A stretch of 64,000 nt of DNA from Clostridium bornimense (GTDB lineage Bacteria > Bacillota > Clostridia > Clostridiales > Clostridiaceae): assembly GCF_018917145.1 (NCBI RefSeq), contig NZ_JAHLOD010000017.1:1-64000 (forward strand), given 5' to 3'. The translations under genes were made by a program, and so were the position numbers. The notes beneath the pieces were generated by a model, which saw only the letters and a list, made by a program, of their open reading frames with translations, ran no database searches and had not been told where the DNA came from. This document shows, piece by piece, positions 26,410 to 35,566 of this stretch. The first letter of the stretch is position 1. The number at the start of each line of letters is the position of its first letter.

Positions 26410-26850
26410 TTACACTCCAAATACGTTTCTAACTTTTCCTCTAATATGCTTTCTATGTAATACAATATGGATTACAACGCCAACAAATAACAATGCTGCT
26501 GATATTTTATGAACTATAGCAACAATATCTCTATTGGCAATAGTTATGTTTGTCAAAATTGTATATGAAATTAAAATTCCTGTTATAACAGCTACCAATG
26601 CTAGTAAAAATAATACCAAGTTTAAACAATGATTAATCATAGCTTTACAGGTAAGTCGTCTATTTTTCATTCCTTTATGCATAGCCTTAAAAGTTCTTAA
26701 ATTACTCCATACATGAATAATAAACATGCATAAAATAACAATTCCTAAAACTTCATGCCAAAACATTCCTGTTATCTTTATTCTCATTAAGCTAAGTAAA
26801 ATTATAGCCATAATTATATCTAAAACTATTCTTATATATTTTTTATTCAT
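26410..26850 (-). CDS. DUF4405 membrane protein with cytochrome b-like bis-HX13H pattern
   Basis: A 146-residue four-helix membrane protein of the DUF4405 type. Its histidines fall as H32/H46 in helix 2 and H114/H128 in helix 4. Both pairs are 14 residues apart, the spacing by which cytochrome b binds two stacked b hemes across a membrane. H74 starts helix 3. This suggests a small di-heme electron carrier or heme sensor. It is the first gene of the operon with the CydDC-like pair, YgbA and DUF454. ATG start with AGGAGAT upstream. The heme role is inferred. Confidence 0.8.
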   Translation of the reverse strand: MNKKYIRIVLDIIMAIILLSLMRIKITGMFWHEVLGIVILCMFIIHVWSNLRTFKAMHKGMKNRRLTCKAMINHCLNLVLFLLALVAVITGILISYTILTNITIANRDIVAIVHKISAALLFVGVVIHIVLHRKHIRGKVRNVFGV

Positions 26851-26920
26851 ATGTATCTCCTATCTATCTTTTGTTCCTTATAATATTAAATAGTTTTATA
26901 AAATTTATCTTTAACGATAT

Positions 26921-26935
26921 TGAGAACTATTATCA
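26921..26935. promoter_or_regulatory. Putative Fur box of the DUF4405-CydDC-like-YgbA operon
   Basis: Read on the complement, TGATAATAGTTCTCA matches the 7-1-7 Fur consensus TGATAATnATTATCA at 12 of 14 positions. It lies about 70-85 bases before the DUF4405 ATG, where a repressor could block the promoter. Confidence 0.6.
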
Positions 26936-27055
26936 CTATTTTTAGTTTTTTTATAAATATATTTTTATTTGGTAACATTTTAGAAATACTTTTACTAATT
27001 TGGGTAACATATTTTTTATAAAATTGATTTGAAAAATATATTAGGAGGTACTAAA

Positions 27056-28168
27056 ATGAAAAAAATAGTAAAAATCTTAAGTATGTCCTTGGCATACTTG
27101 CTTCTTTTATCTACTATTGTTGATAGCAATGTAGTAAATGCAAAAGAAATGTTCTCGAAAAGGAACGTAAAAAAGTATTTAAATTATTCCACTCTAAATT
27201 ATTCTAATGAAAATCAAATAGAAAAAATAGTCCAATACAAAAATAAGGCTTTGGTTTTTTCTAATCATTTTCCTAATTTAAATTATAATTATAATTATAG
27301 TCTAGCCGGTGGTCATTATGACTTATATGAATTAAAAAATAATAACTATAATAAAGTATCTGATAACTTAGTTGGCAACAACATATCAAATCTAACTCGC
27401 TCTGATAATATAGTAAACTTTTCAACCTATCAATATAATTCAGAAATATTAACAAAATACTATTATGACTTTAACAACTCATCTGTAACAAAAAAAGATA
27501 GTGAAGATAATATAGTCTTAACAAATAAAAAAGTTGCTATTGAAAAAGTAAATCAAAAATATAATACTAACTATGATGCTAACGAAATACAATATTTTAA
27601 TTTTAACGAGATATGTGATTATAAAGGAAATATATATACCACTTTTTCTCTATGTATCGATAAAAATTACAATTATCAATTTCATGGTGTTTACAACGAT
27701 AATGTAGAATACATCTCAAATTCAATATCTGTACCTTATATATCATTTGATAATAAAAACAGACTCGTTATTCAAGAACCATCTACTAGTACCTTAATGA
27801 TTATGAATAATAAACATATGATTAAAGTTAACTTACCAAAAAACTCTTCATCAAATGTTTACGTAGTAAATAATCATCTATATATATTAAATAGACACAG
27901 TCTATCTAAATATAGATATAATGCTATAACTGGTAAATGCACATTGATCAAAAACTTTAATGAAGAAATTCATAGTATACACACTGATAAAAACGGCAAC
28001 TTATGGGCCTTAAAAATAGGCAATGATAGTAATATAATTTGCAAGTTATACGCTAATACCTTAATTGAAAAATACGAAATTAATAAAAATTTATATGATT
28101 TATCAATATACGATGATAACAACATTACTGCGTATAATACTAAGATGTATACTAGCATACACAAATAA
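27056..28168 (+). CDS. Secreted protein, paralogue of the downstream LTQTG protein
   Basis: A 370-residue exported protein of unknown family. It has a signal peptide (KKIVKILSMSLAYLLLLS, cleaved near VNA-KEM) and an Asn/Tyr-rich mature part with short beta-rich repeats such as DKNGNLWALKIG. That pattern recalls beta-propeller blades. It is collinear with the next gene (KYLNYST/KYMDYST, IVQYKNKALVFS/VVQYKDTGLAFS, SIYDDNNITAY/SVYDDNNMTVY), but it ends before the Asn/Thr-rich spacer and sorting signal. It would be released, not anchored. The ATG at 27056 follows AGGAGGTACTAAA. Confidence 0.75.
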   Translation: MKKIVKILSMSLAYLLLLSTIVDSNVVNAKEMFSKRNVKKYLNYSTLNYSNENQIEKIVQYKNKALVFSNHFPNLNYNYNYSLAGGHYDLYELKNNNYNKVSDNLVGNNISNLTRSDNIVNFSTYQYNSEILTKYYYDFNNSSVTKKDSEDNIVLTNKKVAIEKVNQKYNTNYDANEIQYFNFNEICDYKGNIYTTFSLCIDKNYNYQFHGVYNDNVEYISNSISVPYISFDNKNRLVIQEPSTSTLMIMNNKHMIKVNLPKNSSSNVYVVNNHLYILNRHSLSKYRYNAITGKCTLIKNFNEEIHSIHTDKNGNLWALKIGNDSNIICKLYANTLIEKYEINKNLYDLSIYDDNNITAYNTKMYTSIHK

Positions 28169-28197
28169 AATAATTTAAAACTTTAACTTCCTTATAC

Positions 28198-28244
28198 AGT
28201 GTCTTTACAAAGAATTCCCCCGAACTTTGTAAAGACACTTTTTA
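28198..28244 (+). terminator. Terminator between the two secreted-protein paralogues
   Basis: AGTGTCTTTACAAAG (28198-28212) pairs perfectly with CTTTGTAAAGACACT (28225-28239), followed by TTTTT. The two paralogues therefore have separate transcripts. The rest of 28169-28418 is AT-rich. Confidence 0.9.
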
Positions 28245-28418
28245 TATTTCTTATACGTTTAACTGTAAATCATCTATATTATGGTTTAATTTTATATTTT
28301 TTGTATTTGTTAATACCTTGGAAACAACTTTTATATTTTTGGCAATAACATCCTATTATAATAATCCTTGTAATCATTAATACATAATATTTTTGTTTGA
28401 TAACAAGGAGGAAATAAC

Positions 28419-29678
28419 ATGAAAAATTTATTAAAACTAACAAGTGTGCTTATGTCATACTTAATACTAATATTGTTTTCTATAAATGCAACTGTTGCAT
28501 ATGCTCAAGAAAATGCTCCAAAAAAATATATGGATTATTCAACTCTAGATAATATAATTACAGTAGTTCAATATAAAGATACAGGTTTAGCATTTTCATA
28601 TGACGATTATAACTATTCTCCAAGTTCTACGTATTCTTTATATCACTTGAAGAACAACAATGCTAAAAAAATATTTGGAAATGCTAACCATGCTTATTTT
28701 TACGCTATTAATAGAAATGATAATATAGTATACTTTAAAAATAATGACCCACGCTACGTTGTAGATAGCGAATTATATCATAACTTTGATACAACTTATA
28801 CTACTGCCTTTTATACTCATGCAGATGAAATAGAAAAAAATAATTCAATAAAGAAAGTTGTTACTAAAAAAGTAAATAAAGAATTTAATTCCAATTATAA
28901 TAGCAATAATATAGAGTCATTTTCTTTTGAAGAAAAATACGATTTAAAAGGTACTAAATACACTACCTTTATTATGAGACCACAAGAAAATAATCCAAAT
29001 AATTTCTTTACAGGAGTTTATAATGACAACTTTCAATATCTAAGTACAAATACAATATCAGTTGACTTTGACAATAAAAATAGACCATTTATTACTGAAT
29101 ATAATGGAGAATCAGTAAGTTTAATAATTGTAGATAATAAAAATCTACTTAGATTTTCTATTAATGAAAATATTCAATCCAATATATATGTAGTAGATAA
29201 TCATTTCTACTTCTTAGGTGAAGATTTTACTTTAAATAGCTATAGTTTTAATGGAAATAAATTTTCTTTAGATAAAAAATATACAGGAAGTATAAAACAA
29301 CTTACAACTGATAAAGATGGTAACCTATGGGCATTAAAAAATGCAGATGGTAGAAAAATTGTTTCTAAACTAGAAAATAATGAACTTATGGAAAAATATG
29401 AAGTTAATAAAGATATGACTAATTTATCAGTATATGATGATAATAATATGACTGTATATACTATAGATAAATTTACTACTATAAATAATACCGAAGACAA
29501 TAACTGTAACGATACTAACGATACTAATGATACTAAAAATAATACTAATAACAATGATAAAAATAATATAAAACGTCTAACTCAAACTGGTTCCCCTATA
29601 AATACTAAAACACTTTTAATTTTAGCATCACTTTTAACAACATTAGGTGGCACAGTATTTATTAAGAAAAGGCTCTAA
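28419..29678 (+). CDS. Secreted protein with C-terminal wall-sorting-like signal (LTQTG)
   Basis: A 419-residue protein. It has a signal peptide (LLKLTSVLMSYLILILFS, cleavage near AYA-QEN) and the same beta-rich repeat region as its upstream paralogue (DKDGNLWALKNADGRK). A DNT-rich spacer (about 365-385) is followed by LTQTGSPIN, a hydrophobic helix and KKRL. The tail looks like a sortase signal with Thr in place of Pro; the NEAT surface protein of this window has LPQTGSPIN. It is probably a wall-anchored surface protein; binding partner unknown. ATG with AAGGAGG. Confidence 0.75.
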   Translation: MKNLLKLTSVLMSYLILILFSINATVAYAQENAPKKYMDYSTLDNIITVVQYKDTGLAFSYDDYNYSPSSTYSLYHLKNNNAKKIFGNANHAYFYAINRNDNIVYFKNNDPRYVVDSELYHNFDTTYTTAFYTHADEIEKNNSIKKVVTKKVNKEFNSNYNSNNIESFSFEEKYDLKGTKYTTFIMRPQENNPNNFFTGVYNDNFQYLSTNTISVDFDNKNRPFITEYNGESVSLIIVDNKNLLRFSINENIQSNIYVVDNHFYFLGEDFTLNSYSFNGNKFSLDKKYTGSIKQLTTDKDGNLWALKNADGRKIVSKLENNELMEKYEVNKDMTNLSVYDDNNMTVYTIDKFTTINNTEDNNCNDTNDTNDTKNNTNNNDKNNIKRLTQTGSPINTKTLLILASLLTTLGGTVFIKKRL

Positions 29679-29696
29679 CTAAATTTTTTATATAAA

Positions 29697-29957
29697 AAAG
29701 GAGGTGTCGCATTAACAAATGAAAATTTGTTAGCGATACCTCCTTCTATTTCGATTAATTTTCCCCAAAGGTAAAATATTATAGTCCTGCCTACGGCTAG
29801 AGTTACAATCACTGTGCACTGTGCACTGACAACTGTATACTGATATATACCTGTGCCTTGTGCCCTCACACTTGTGCCATGCATCTGTGCCTTGACATTC
29901 TATTTTGCTGAAAAAACTGCCGCACTCTGATCTCTAACTCCTTTGTGCGACAGTTCC
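29697..29957. repeat. Composite dispersed intergenic repeat, copy C
   Basis: Same order as copy A: a hairpin AAAAGGAGGTGTCGC...GCGATACCTCCTT (29697-29745), TTAATTTTCCCCAAAGG, TATAGTCCTGCCTACGG, GTGCCTTGTGCCCTCACACTT, and an end hairpin CTGCCGCACTC...TGTGCGACAG (29917-29953). Relative to A it has lost about 300 bases of the middle. It separates the LTQTG gene from the heme-ABC ATPase gene, which are convergent, and its end hairpins could terminate both. Confidence 0.72.
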
Positions 29958-29962
29958 TTTCA

Positions 29963-30742
29963 TTAATTATTAGTTAATTTTAAAGGAATAAAATACTTTT
30001 CACCTTGATGTTCTTGTATAAATCCACCAATGTTATACACTTCATTTAGTAGTTTCATGTTTATAACCTCATTAGATTTTCCACAATCAATTACTTTTCC
30101 CTTTTTCATAACAATTATATTATCGCTATATTTTATAGCTTGATTAATATCATGAAGTACCATAACGACGGTTAAGTTATATTCCTCATTTAATTCTTTT
30201 ACTAATTCTAATATTTCAATTTGATGATATATATCTAAATAAGTAGTTGGTTCGTCTAAGAATAGTACCTTACTTTTTTGAGCTAATGCCATGGCAATAA
30301 AAACCCTTTGACGTTCACCACCAGACATACTCATAACAGCTTTATTTTTTAAACCTTGTAATCCTGTCTTTTCTATAGCCCACTCTACTATATTATTATC
30401 CTCTTCATCATTTCCTCTATAATGCTTTCTATATGGTGTTCTACCATAAGACACTAATTCTTCAACAGTTATGTCTTCTGGTACAGAATTTTGTTGGTGA
30501 ACTGTAGCAATTTCCTTTGCTAAATCTTTATAAGATAACTTCTTTATGTTTTTATTATTTATCCACACTTCTCCATTACTAATTTTGTTTAATCCACAAA
30601 TTATACCAAGTAATGTAGATTTTCCACTTCCATTTGGTCCAAGTATTGTAGTAACTTTTCCTTCTTCTATATTAACATTAAGATTCTCTATAAAAGATTT
30701 ATTTTTTTCGTACGCAAATTCTATATTCTTTACTTCTATCAT
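29963..30742 (-). CDS. Heme/iron ABC transporter ATP-binding protein
   Basis: A 259-residue FecE/BtuD-type ATPase. Walker A is LGPNGSGKST, signature MSGGERQRVFIAMAL, Walker B VLFLDEPTTYLD and H-loop VVMVLHDINQ. It energises import through the FecCD-type permease encoded just upstream, with a 4-base overlap. Last gene of the NEAT-IsdE-like operon, hence probably heme import. ATG start with AGGAG upstream. Confidence 0.92.
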   Translation of the reverse strand: MIEVKNIEFAYEKNKSFIENLNVNIEEGKVTTILGPNGSGKSTLLGIICGLNKISNGEVWINNKNIKKLSYKDLAKEIATVHQQNSVPEDITVEELVSYGRTPYRKHYRGNDEEDNNIVEWAIEKTGLQGLKNKAVMSMSGGERQRVFIAMALAQKSKVLFLDEPTTYLDIYHQIEILELVKELNEEYNLTVVMVLHDINQAIKYSDNIIVMKKGKVIDCGKSNEVINMKLLNEVYNIGGFIQEHQGEKYFIPLKLTNN

Positions 30743-31722
30743 TTTAAGTTACTCCTTTTTAAAAGATATAAGAAGAATGGTGCTCCTATTATAGCCGTAA
30801 CTATTCCTACTGGTATTTCGTAAGGTGCCATAAGAACTCTTCCTATGGTATCTGAAAATAATACTAAAATAGCTCCAACTACACCACTACATGGAATTAA
30901 ATATTTATGATCTGAACCAACAAGAATTCTACAAATATGAGGAACTACAAGACCCACAAAAGAAATAACCCCTGCTATAGCAGTTGAAATACTAGCTAAA
31001 AATACAGCTGCTAATGTCACAATTATCATATACAAATCAGCATTTACCCCTAAGCTTTTAGCATTTTTACTTCCAAGCATTAATATATTACATTTTCCAC
31101 TTAATAATAATGCTAATGTAATACCAATTATAGAGTAGATAACTAATATAAATACGTTATTCCATGTTACTGTAGCAAGACTACCCATCATCCACTTTTG
31201 AATATTAGCAGAACCAAGTCCAGCACTAATAGTAAACATAGAAGAAAAACCACCTAATAATGCATTACAAGCCGCACCTGCTAAAACTATTCTTATAGGA
31301 GATAGCCCCTTATTAAATGCCATAAAATATACAATAATACAACTTATTAATCCACCTAAAAATCCAAACAATGGTCTTAGTGTTACAACACCAGGTACAA
31401 ATACCATAAAAAACACTGTTACAGCACAAGCTCCTGAAGATATACCTGTTATATATGGATCTGCTAATGGATTTCTAATAACAGCTTGCAATAATACCCC
31501 TGCTATAGATAAATTAGCACCAATTAAAACTGCAATAATTACCCTTGGCATTCTTAAATCTTTTATTATACCTACATTGCCTTCGTTACTACCTAATAAT
31601 ATTCCTTTTATTAATTCACCATAACTAACTTCTAAACTACCTAACTTTAACGATACTAAAATCATCATTATTAACAATATAAACGAAGCCATAATGAATA
31701 TTAATCTTTTTTTCTTCATCAC
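30739..31722 (-). CDS. isdF: IsdF-like FecCD permease for heme/iron
   Basis: A 327-residue polytopic permease with about nine to ten helices. Family blocks include RMPRVIIAVLIGANLSIAG, LQAVIRNPLADPYITGISSG and the coupling region VGLVVPHICRILVGSDHKY. It forms the membrane channel with the downstream ATPase (4-base overlap) and receives substrate from the IsdE-like lipoprotein (1-base overlap). Overlaps imply translational coupling. The heme call rests on the partner lipoprotein and the NEAT proteins. Confidence 0.9.
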   Translation of the reverse strand: MMKKKRLIFIMASFILLIMMILVSLKLGSLEVSYGELIKGILLGSNEGNVGIIKDLRMPRVIIAVLIGANLSIAGVLLQAVIRNPLADPYITGISSGACAVTVFFMVFVPGVVTLRPLFGFLGGLISCIIVYFMAFNKGLSPIRIVLAGAACNALLGGFSSMFTISAGLGSANIQKWMMGSLATVTWNNVFILVIYSIIGITLALLLSGKCNILMLGSKNAKSLGVNADLYMIIVTLAAVFLASISTAIAGVISFVGLVVPHICRILVGSDHKYLIPCSGVVGAILVLFSDTIGRVLMAPYEIPVGIVTAIIGAPFFLYLLKRSNLK

Positions 31723-32588
31723 TATTCTCCAGCAACTATCTCTCTTAATATGTCTAGACCTTCTATTACCTTAAGATTTGCGCTCATTCCAAAATAAGTA
31801 TTATCTAAGTACACAATATTATTATTTTTTATAGCCTCTATACTTTGCCATGCTGTATCACTTTTAAATTCCTTTTCTAAAGCCGCCTTTGTTTGCTCTG
31901 GCATAGCATGCATCATAACTAATACTTTTTTCGGATTTAACTTTGATATTTCTTCCTTACTATAAGTTACATAAGAACTCTTATCATCTTTAACTATATT
32001 ATTACCGCCAACTATCTCCACCAAACTTCCTATATAAGACTTTGGTGTAGCAATCATTGTAGATCCCGGTGCCGCAAAAAGCACAAGAACATCTTCACCT
32101 TTTGTATCTGATTCTTTAAATTTATTTTCTTTTTCTTCAATAGAATTTATTAATTCTGTTGCCTTATCATTTTTATCAAAACGTGTTCCTAATGTTTTGA
32201 TAGCATCTTTCAGTCCATCTAAACTTTCAAGAGATACAAATTCACTTGGAATATTGTTATCCTTAAAAAGATTTATATAATCTGAACCTAATGTATCTAC
32301 AGATACCACAACGCTAGGATTTAATGACTTAATAATCTCTAAATCTGGACTCATAGGATTTCCTACTTCTGTAGCACCTTTTGTGCTTTCAGGTAACTCA
32401 TAAGATGTTGTCGGTACTCCTACAACCTTAACGCCTAAAGCATCTAAGATTTCAGTAACTGCTACTGATGTCGCTACAACTCCATAAGCTTCATTCTTAG
32501 CTTCTTTACTATCACTGCTACCACAACCAACTAATGCAATTAACATTAAAATTGATATAAGTAAACTGACAATCTTTCTATACTTCAT
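31722..32588 (-). CDS. isdE: IsdE-like heme-binding lipoprotein
   Basis: A 288-residue substrate-binding lipoprotein (PF01497 fold). The lipobox is LVGC with C22. The N-lobe matches S. aureus IsdE in sequence around TSVAVTEILDALG and GVPTTSYELPES. IsdE binds heme with Met78 and His229; here M79 sits in VGNPMSPD and H227 in VMMHAMPEQ, at nearly the same positions. It should take heme from the NEAT proteins and pass it to the permease. ATG start; it follows the single-NEAT gene by 16 bases. Confidence 0.92.
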   Translation of the reverse strand: MKYRKIVSLLISILMLIALVGCGSSDSKEAKNEAYGVVATSVAVTEILDALGVKVVGVPTTSYELPESTKGATEVGNPMSPDLEIIKSLNPSVVVSVDTLGSDYINLFKDNNIPSEFVSLESLDGLKDAIKTLGTRFDKNDKATELINSIEEKENKFKESDTKGEDVLVLFAAPGSTMIATPKSYIGSLVEIVGGNNIVKDDKSSYVTYSKEEISKLNPKKVLVMMHAMPEQTKAALEKEFKSDTAWQSIEAIKNNNIVYLDNTYFGMSANLKVIEGLDILREIVAGE

Positions 32589-32604
32589 ATTTTATTTCAC
32601 TCCA

Positions 32605-33279
32605 CTATTTTTTTAACTTAAACTTTAATGCTGTTACTCCTGCAGCTATAACTACTATTGCACCAATAACAATAACTGCTGTCTTACTGTTTGACTTATC
32701 TTTATTATCTTTTGAAACACTTCTAGGTTCTACTAAAGATGTTACCTCTACCTCGTCATTGCTTACTTCTTCAACATTTGCTTCCTCAGCATTAGCATCT
32801 TCAGTATTATCTTCTTCCTCGATAGCTTCTACTAAAGTCATGTTTTCATAATCAGGAATTATAGAAAATTCTACATCTCTTCCCATTGGATCAACATATA
32901 TTTTTGCTTGCATATCTACATCTTTTGATGCTGCCTTAACTTGCACCTTTATAGTTCCAGCATCCTTATTTTCCTCTACTATTTCAACAGGAACTTCTTG
33001 TCCATCAATAACTATTCTGTAATTATTCATATATGATGTTCCAGAAAAACCAATAGTAAACACTACTTCTGATTTTGTGATCTTAACTAACATAGTATCA
33101 TCTAAATAACTTCTAGACATAGACATACCTAGTTCTGATTCATGATAAACACTATTTTTAACTTGATATACTCCACTCTTAACATCTTCGCTTCCATAAG
33201 CTAATGTAGAAAAAGCAATTGTTAGCATTAATGCTAGAAATCCAACCATTATCTTTTTTATATTTTTAACTATACTCAT
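32605..33279 (-). CDS. Single-NEAT-domain, membrane-anchored heme-binding protein
   Basis: A 224-residue exported protein: signal peptide (GFLALMLTIAFSTLAYG), one NEAT domain (about 38-150), an acidic spacer, and a C-terminal membrane helix (VIVIGAIVVIAAGVTAL) with a KFKLKK tail. No LPXTG-type motif precedes the helix, so it is held in the membrane, not the wall. It is well placed to relay heme from the wall NEAT protein to the IsdE-like lipoprotein. The domain has GMSMSRSYL and YVDPMGRDVEF, suggesting Met ligands. Start MSIVKN (33279) follows AGGAGAAG; a longer reading lacks an SD. Confidence 0.88.
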   Translation of the reverse strand: MSIVKNIKKIMVGFLALMLTIAFSTLAYGSEDVKSGVYQVKNSVYHESELGMSMSRSYLDDTMLVKITKSEVVFTIGFSGTSYMNNYRIVIDGQEVPVEIVEENKDAGTIKVQVKAASKDVDMQAKIYVDPMGRDVEFSIIPDYENMTLVEAIEEEDNTEDANAEEANVEEVSNDEVEVTSLVEPRSVSKDNKDKSNSKTAVIVIGAIVVIAAGVTALKFKLKK

Positions 33280-33312
33280 TTTTACTTCTCCTATTTCTAT
33301 AAATTGAATAAA

Positions 33313-33369
33313 GCTGCCACACTCCTTCATTTGTGTGACAGCCCCTACATATCACTATCTTAGTGTGAT
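33313..33369. repeat. Two intergenic hairpins between NEAT genes
   Basis: GCTGCCACAC (33313-33322) pairs with GTGTGACAGC (33333-33342). It is related to the end hairpin of the dispersed repeats. TATCACTA/TAGTGTGATA (33349-33370) forms a second hairpin right after the four-NEAT gene. They may attenuate or process the operon mRNA rather than end it. Confidence 0.5.
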
Positions 33370-33377
33370 AAAACTAA

Positions 33378-35327
33378 TTATTTTCTCTTTATTAAAACAT
33401 ACCCTGCCCCTAAAAGTATTGTTCCTAAAGCCGCTGCTGTTTCAGGATTTATTGGGCTACCTGTTTGAGGTAATGTTCCATTTTCAACATCATATTCCTT
33501 AATGAAAGTTAAAGTATTTTCTAATAATTCAACAGAAAACTCAACGTTTCTAGACATCGGAACTACATAAGTACTAACTTTGATAGAATCACTTAATTTT
33601 GATACCTCAAATCTTACTTTTACTTCATCTCCACTATTAGTTATAGTAGCATTAGCTTTCTTACCATTTACATAAACAACATGTTTTTGCATAAATTCTT
33701 TTCCAGTGAAAGTTAAAGTAACAAAGTACTTACCATTTACTTCTTCAACATAAGATGTATCATTTAAATACTTTCTAGCCATAGCTTGTCCAGTAGCATT
33801 TTCATGAGTAACCTTATTTTTAATGGAGTAAAGCTTTCCTTTTACTATAACAGGTGCTGCATTAGCTTCTGTATTGGTACCTGCATTATTTGAATTATTA
33901 TTAGTAGTGCCACTTGTAGTATCATTTGTAGTTATGTCGTCTGCTGTACTACCACTTACTAATTTAAGAGTATCATTTTTTAATGCTACACCAAATTCAA
34001 CATTTCTGCTCATTGGTGCTACATATGTACTTACTTTTATATCTTCATTTAAGCTAGCAACTTCAAACTTAACTATTGCTTTACCATTATTATTTGTAAC
34101 TGTTGCATTTATCTTATTTCCATTTACATATACTTCATGATTGCTCATATATTCAGTACCTGTAAAAGTTAAAGTAACAAAATACTTACCTTCAATTACT
34201 TCTACCTTAGATATCTTTTCTAAATAGTTTCTTGCCATTTGATATCCAACAGGATTATCATAAATAACATCATTTTCTATTGTATAGATTTTAGTACCTA
34301 CTGATTCATTTCCTGTATTTACATCACCAGGTTTTGTTGACTCCTCTGGTTTACTTGTTTCTGGAGTTGTATTTTCTGGCTTATTTTCTTCAGGTTTACT
34401 TTCTCCTGGGTTACCTGTTTCTGGAGTTGAATCTTCTGGGTTACCTTCAGTGTTATTATCTCCACCTGTAACTTTAACTGGAACCTCTTCAGTTTTTGAA
34501 TCTACTATTTTAAATGAATCTTGTAATAAGTTAACTCCAAATTCAATATCCTTTTCCATAAAGCCCATAGATACTTTAAGTTTAACTTTTATTTCATCAC
34601 TTAAGTTGTCCATATTGAAAGTTAATTTAGCTTCATCATTTTCAACTACTTTTTCTATTTCTGTATTTTCACCATTTACAGAAACTTCGTAATTCTTCAT
34701 TAAGTTAGCACTTGTAAGAGTTAATGTAACTTTGTTTTTGCCTTCTTTTTCAACTACATTAGACTCTTCTTTTAAATATCCTCTTACCATTTGATATCCA
34801 AAGCTACTACCATAGACAACATCATTTTTAATAGTAGCAATGTTAGTTACTACTAATTTCTTTAGAGTTGTTGTATCATTTGAAATTGTAAATGCTTGTG
34901 TATGATTCATCCCTTTAACGCCTACTTTTACCCCAATTTTTGACGCTAATGATGGCACTGAGAAAGTAAGTGTTTTTTCTTCCTTATTCTCTACTGCATC
35001 TATTTTTTGCCCTGCTAATGAAACTTCAATATTTTCAAGCATATTATACATTTTTTCATTTAATGTTAATGTAACATTGATTTTTCCATTCTCAACTTTG
35101 ATTTTAGTGTCTTCTCCCACAATTTGTCTTGCCATAGCTTCACCATGAGAGCTATCTGATCCATATGAAGTCTTATTTTTTATAGTATAATTACCATCTT
35201 CTAAATTTGAAACTGTATTCTCAATCTTTGTTAATTCTTGTGCATTTGCTATTTGTACATTTGTCGTTAATACCGCCGTTGATATCATAATTGCAGCTAA
35301 GATGCTCGTAATCTTCTTTTTTATCAT
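33378..35327 (-). CDS. Four-NEAT-domain LPXTG cell-wall heme receptor
   Basis: A 649-residue surface protein. A signal peptide is followed by NEAT1 (about 40-150), NEAT2 (155-275), a Pro/Glu/Thr-rich spacer (280-340), NEAT3 (346-455), an Asn/Thr-rich linker, NEAT4 (497-605), then LPQTG (about 617), a hydrophobic helix and KRK. Sortase should attach it to the wall, where it would capture host heme. Each domain has a helix Met (GEAMAR, GYQMVR, GYQMAR, GQAMAR) and a Met before strand 8 (KGMNH, GFMEK, APMSR, VPMSR). The Tyr-x3-Tyr of S. aureus NEATs is lacking. First gene of the operon, behind Fur boxes. ATG start with GGGGG at a long spacing. Confidence 0.92.
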   Translation of the reverse strand: MIKKKITSILAAIMISTAVLTTNVQIANAQELTKIENTVSNLEDGNYTIKNKTSYGSDSSHGEAMARQIVGEDTKIKVENGKINVTLTLNEKMYNMLENIEVSLAGQKIDAVENKEEKTLTFSVPSLASKIGVKVGVKGMNHTQAFTISNDTTTLKKLVVTNIATIKNDVVYGSSFGYQMVRGYLKEESNVVEKEGKNKVTLTLTSANLMKNYEVSVNGENTEIEKVVENDEAKLTFNMDNLSDEIKVKLKVSMGFMEKDIEFGVNLLQDSFKIVDSKTEEVPVKVTGGDNNTEGNPEDSTPETGNPGESKPEENKPENTTPETSKPEESTKPGDVNTGNESVGTKIYTIENDVIYDNPVGYQMARNYLEKISKVEVIEGKYFVTLTFTGTEYMSNHEVYVNGNKINATVTNNNGKAIVKFEVASLNEDIKVSTYVAPMSRNVEFGVALKNDTLKLVSGSTADDITTNDTTSGTTNNNSNNAGTNTEANAAPVIVKGKLYSIKNKVTHENATGQAMARKYLNDTSYVEEVNGKYFVTLTFTGKEFMQKHVVYVNGKKANATITNSGDEVKVRFEVSKLSDSIKVSTYVVPMSRNVEFSVELLENTLTFIKEYDVENGTLPQTGSPINPETAAALGTILLGAGYVLIKRK

Positions 35328-35400
35328 AAATGTTTTCCCCCTAAATATTAAGTTTATATTTGACTTTTATATATTTTTCTTAGATAATTATAGTTGTAAT

Positions 35401-35454
35401 TGATACTGATTATCAAGTGTATTTGAATATTTTTCTAATTGATATTAGTTTTCA
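35401..35454. promoter_or_regulatory. Two putative Fur boxes upstream of the NEAT/heme-uptake operon
   Basis: TGATACTGATTATCA (35401-35415) matches the Fur 7-1-7 consensus TGATAATnATTATCA at 13 of 14 positions. TGATATTAGTTTTCA (35440-35454) matches at 11 of 14. They lie between the NEAT operon and the divergent AraC gene and could control both under low iron. Confidence 0.75.
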
Positions 35455-35566
35455 TTTACCTTAGATATAATATCATACTTTTTACGACAATATTTTAAAT
35501 ATATTTATATATTTTTTTATTATATTTAATAAACTTGTCAAACTATAATCTTGAAAGGAGCTATTT

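Noticed and set aside
29675-29884. Minus-strand frame of 69 codons
   Set aside because: It lies in dispersed repeat C and its translation reflects the repeat heptads.
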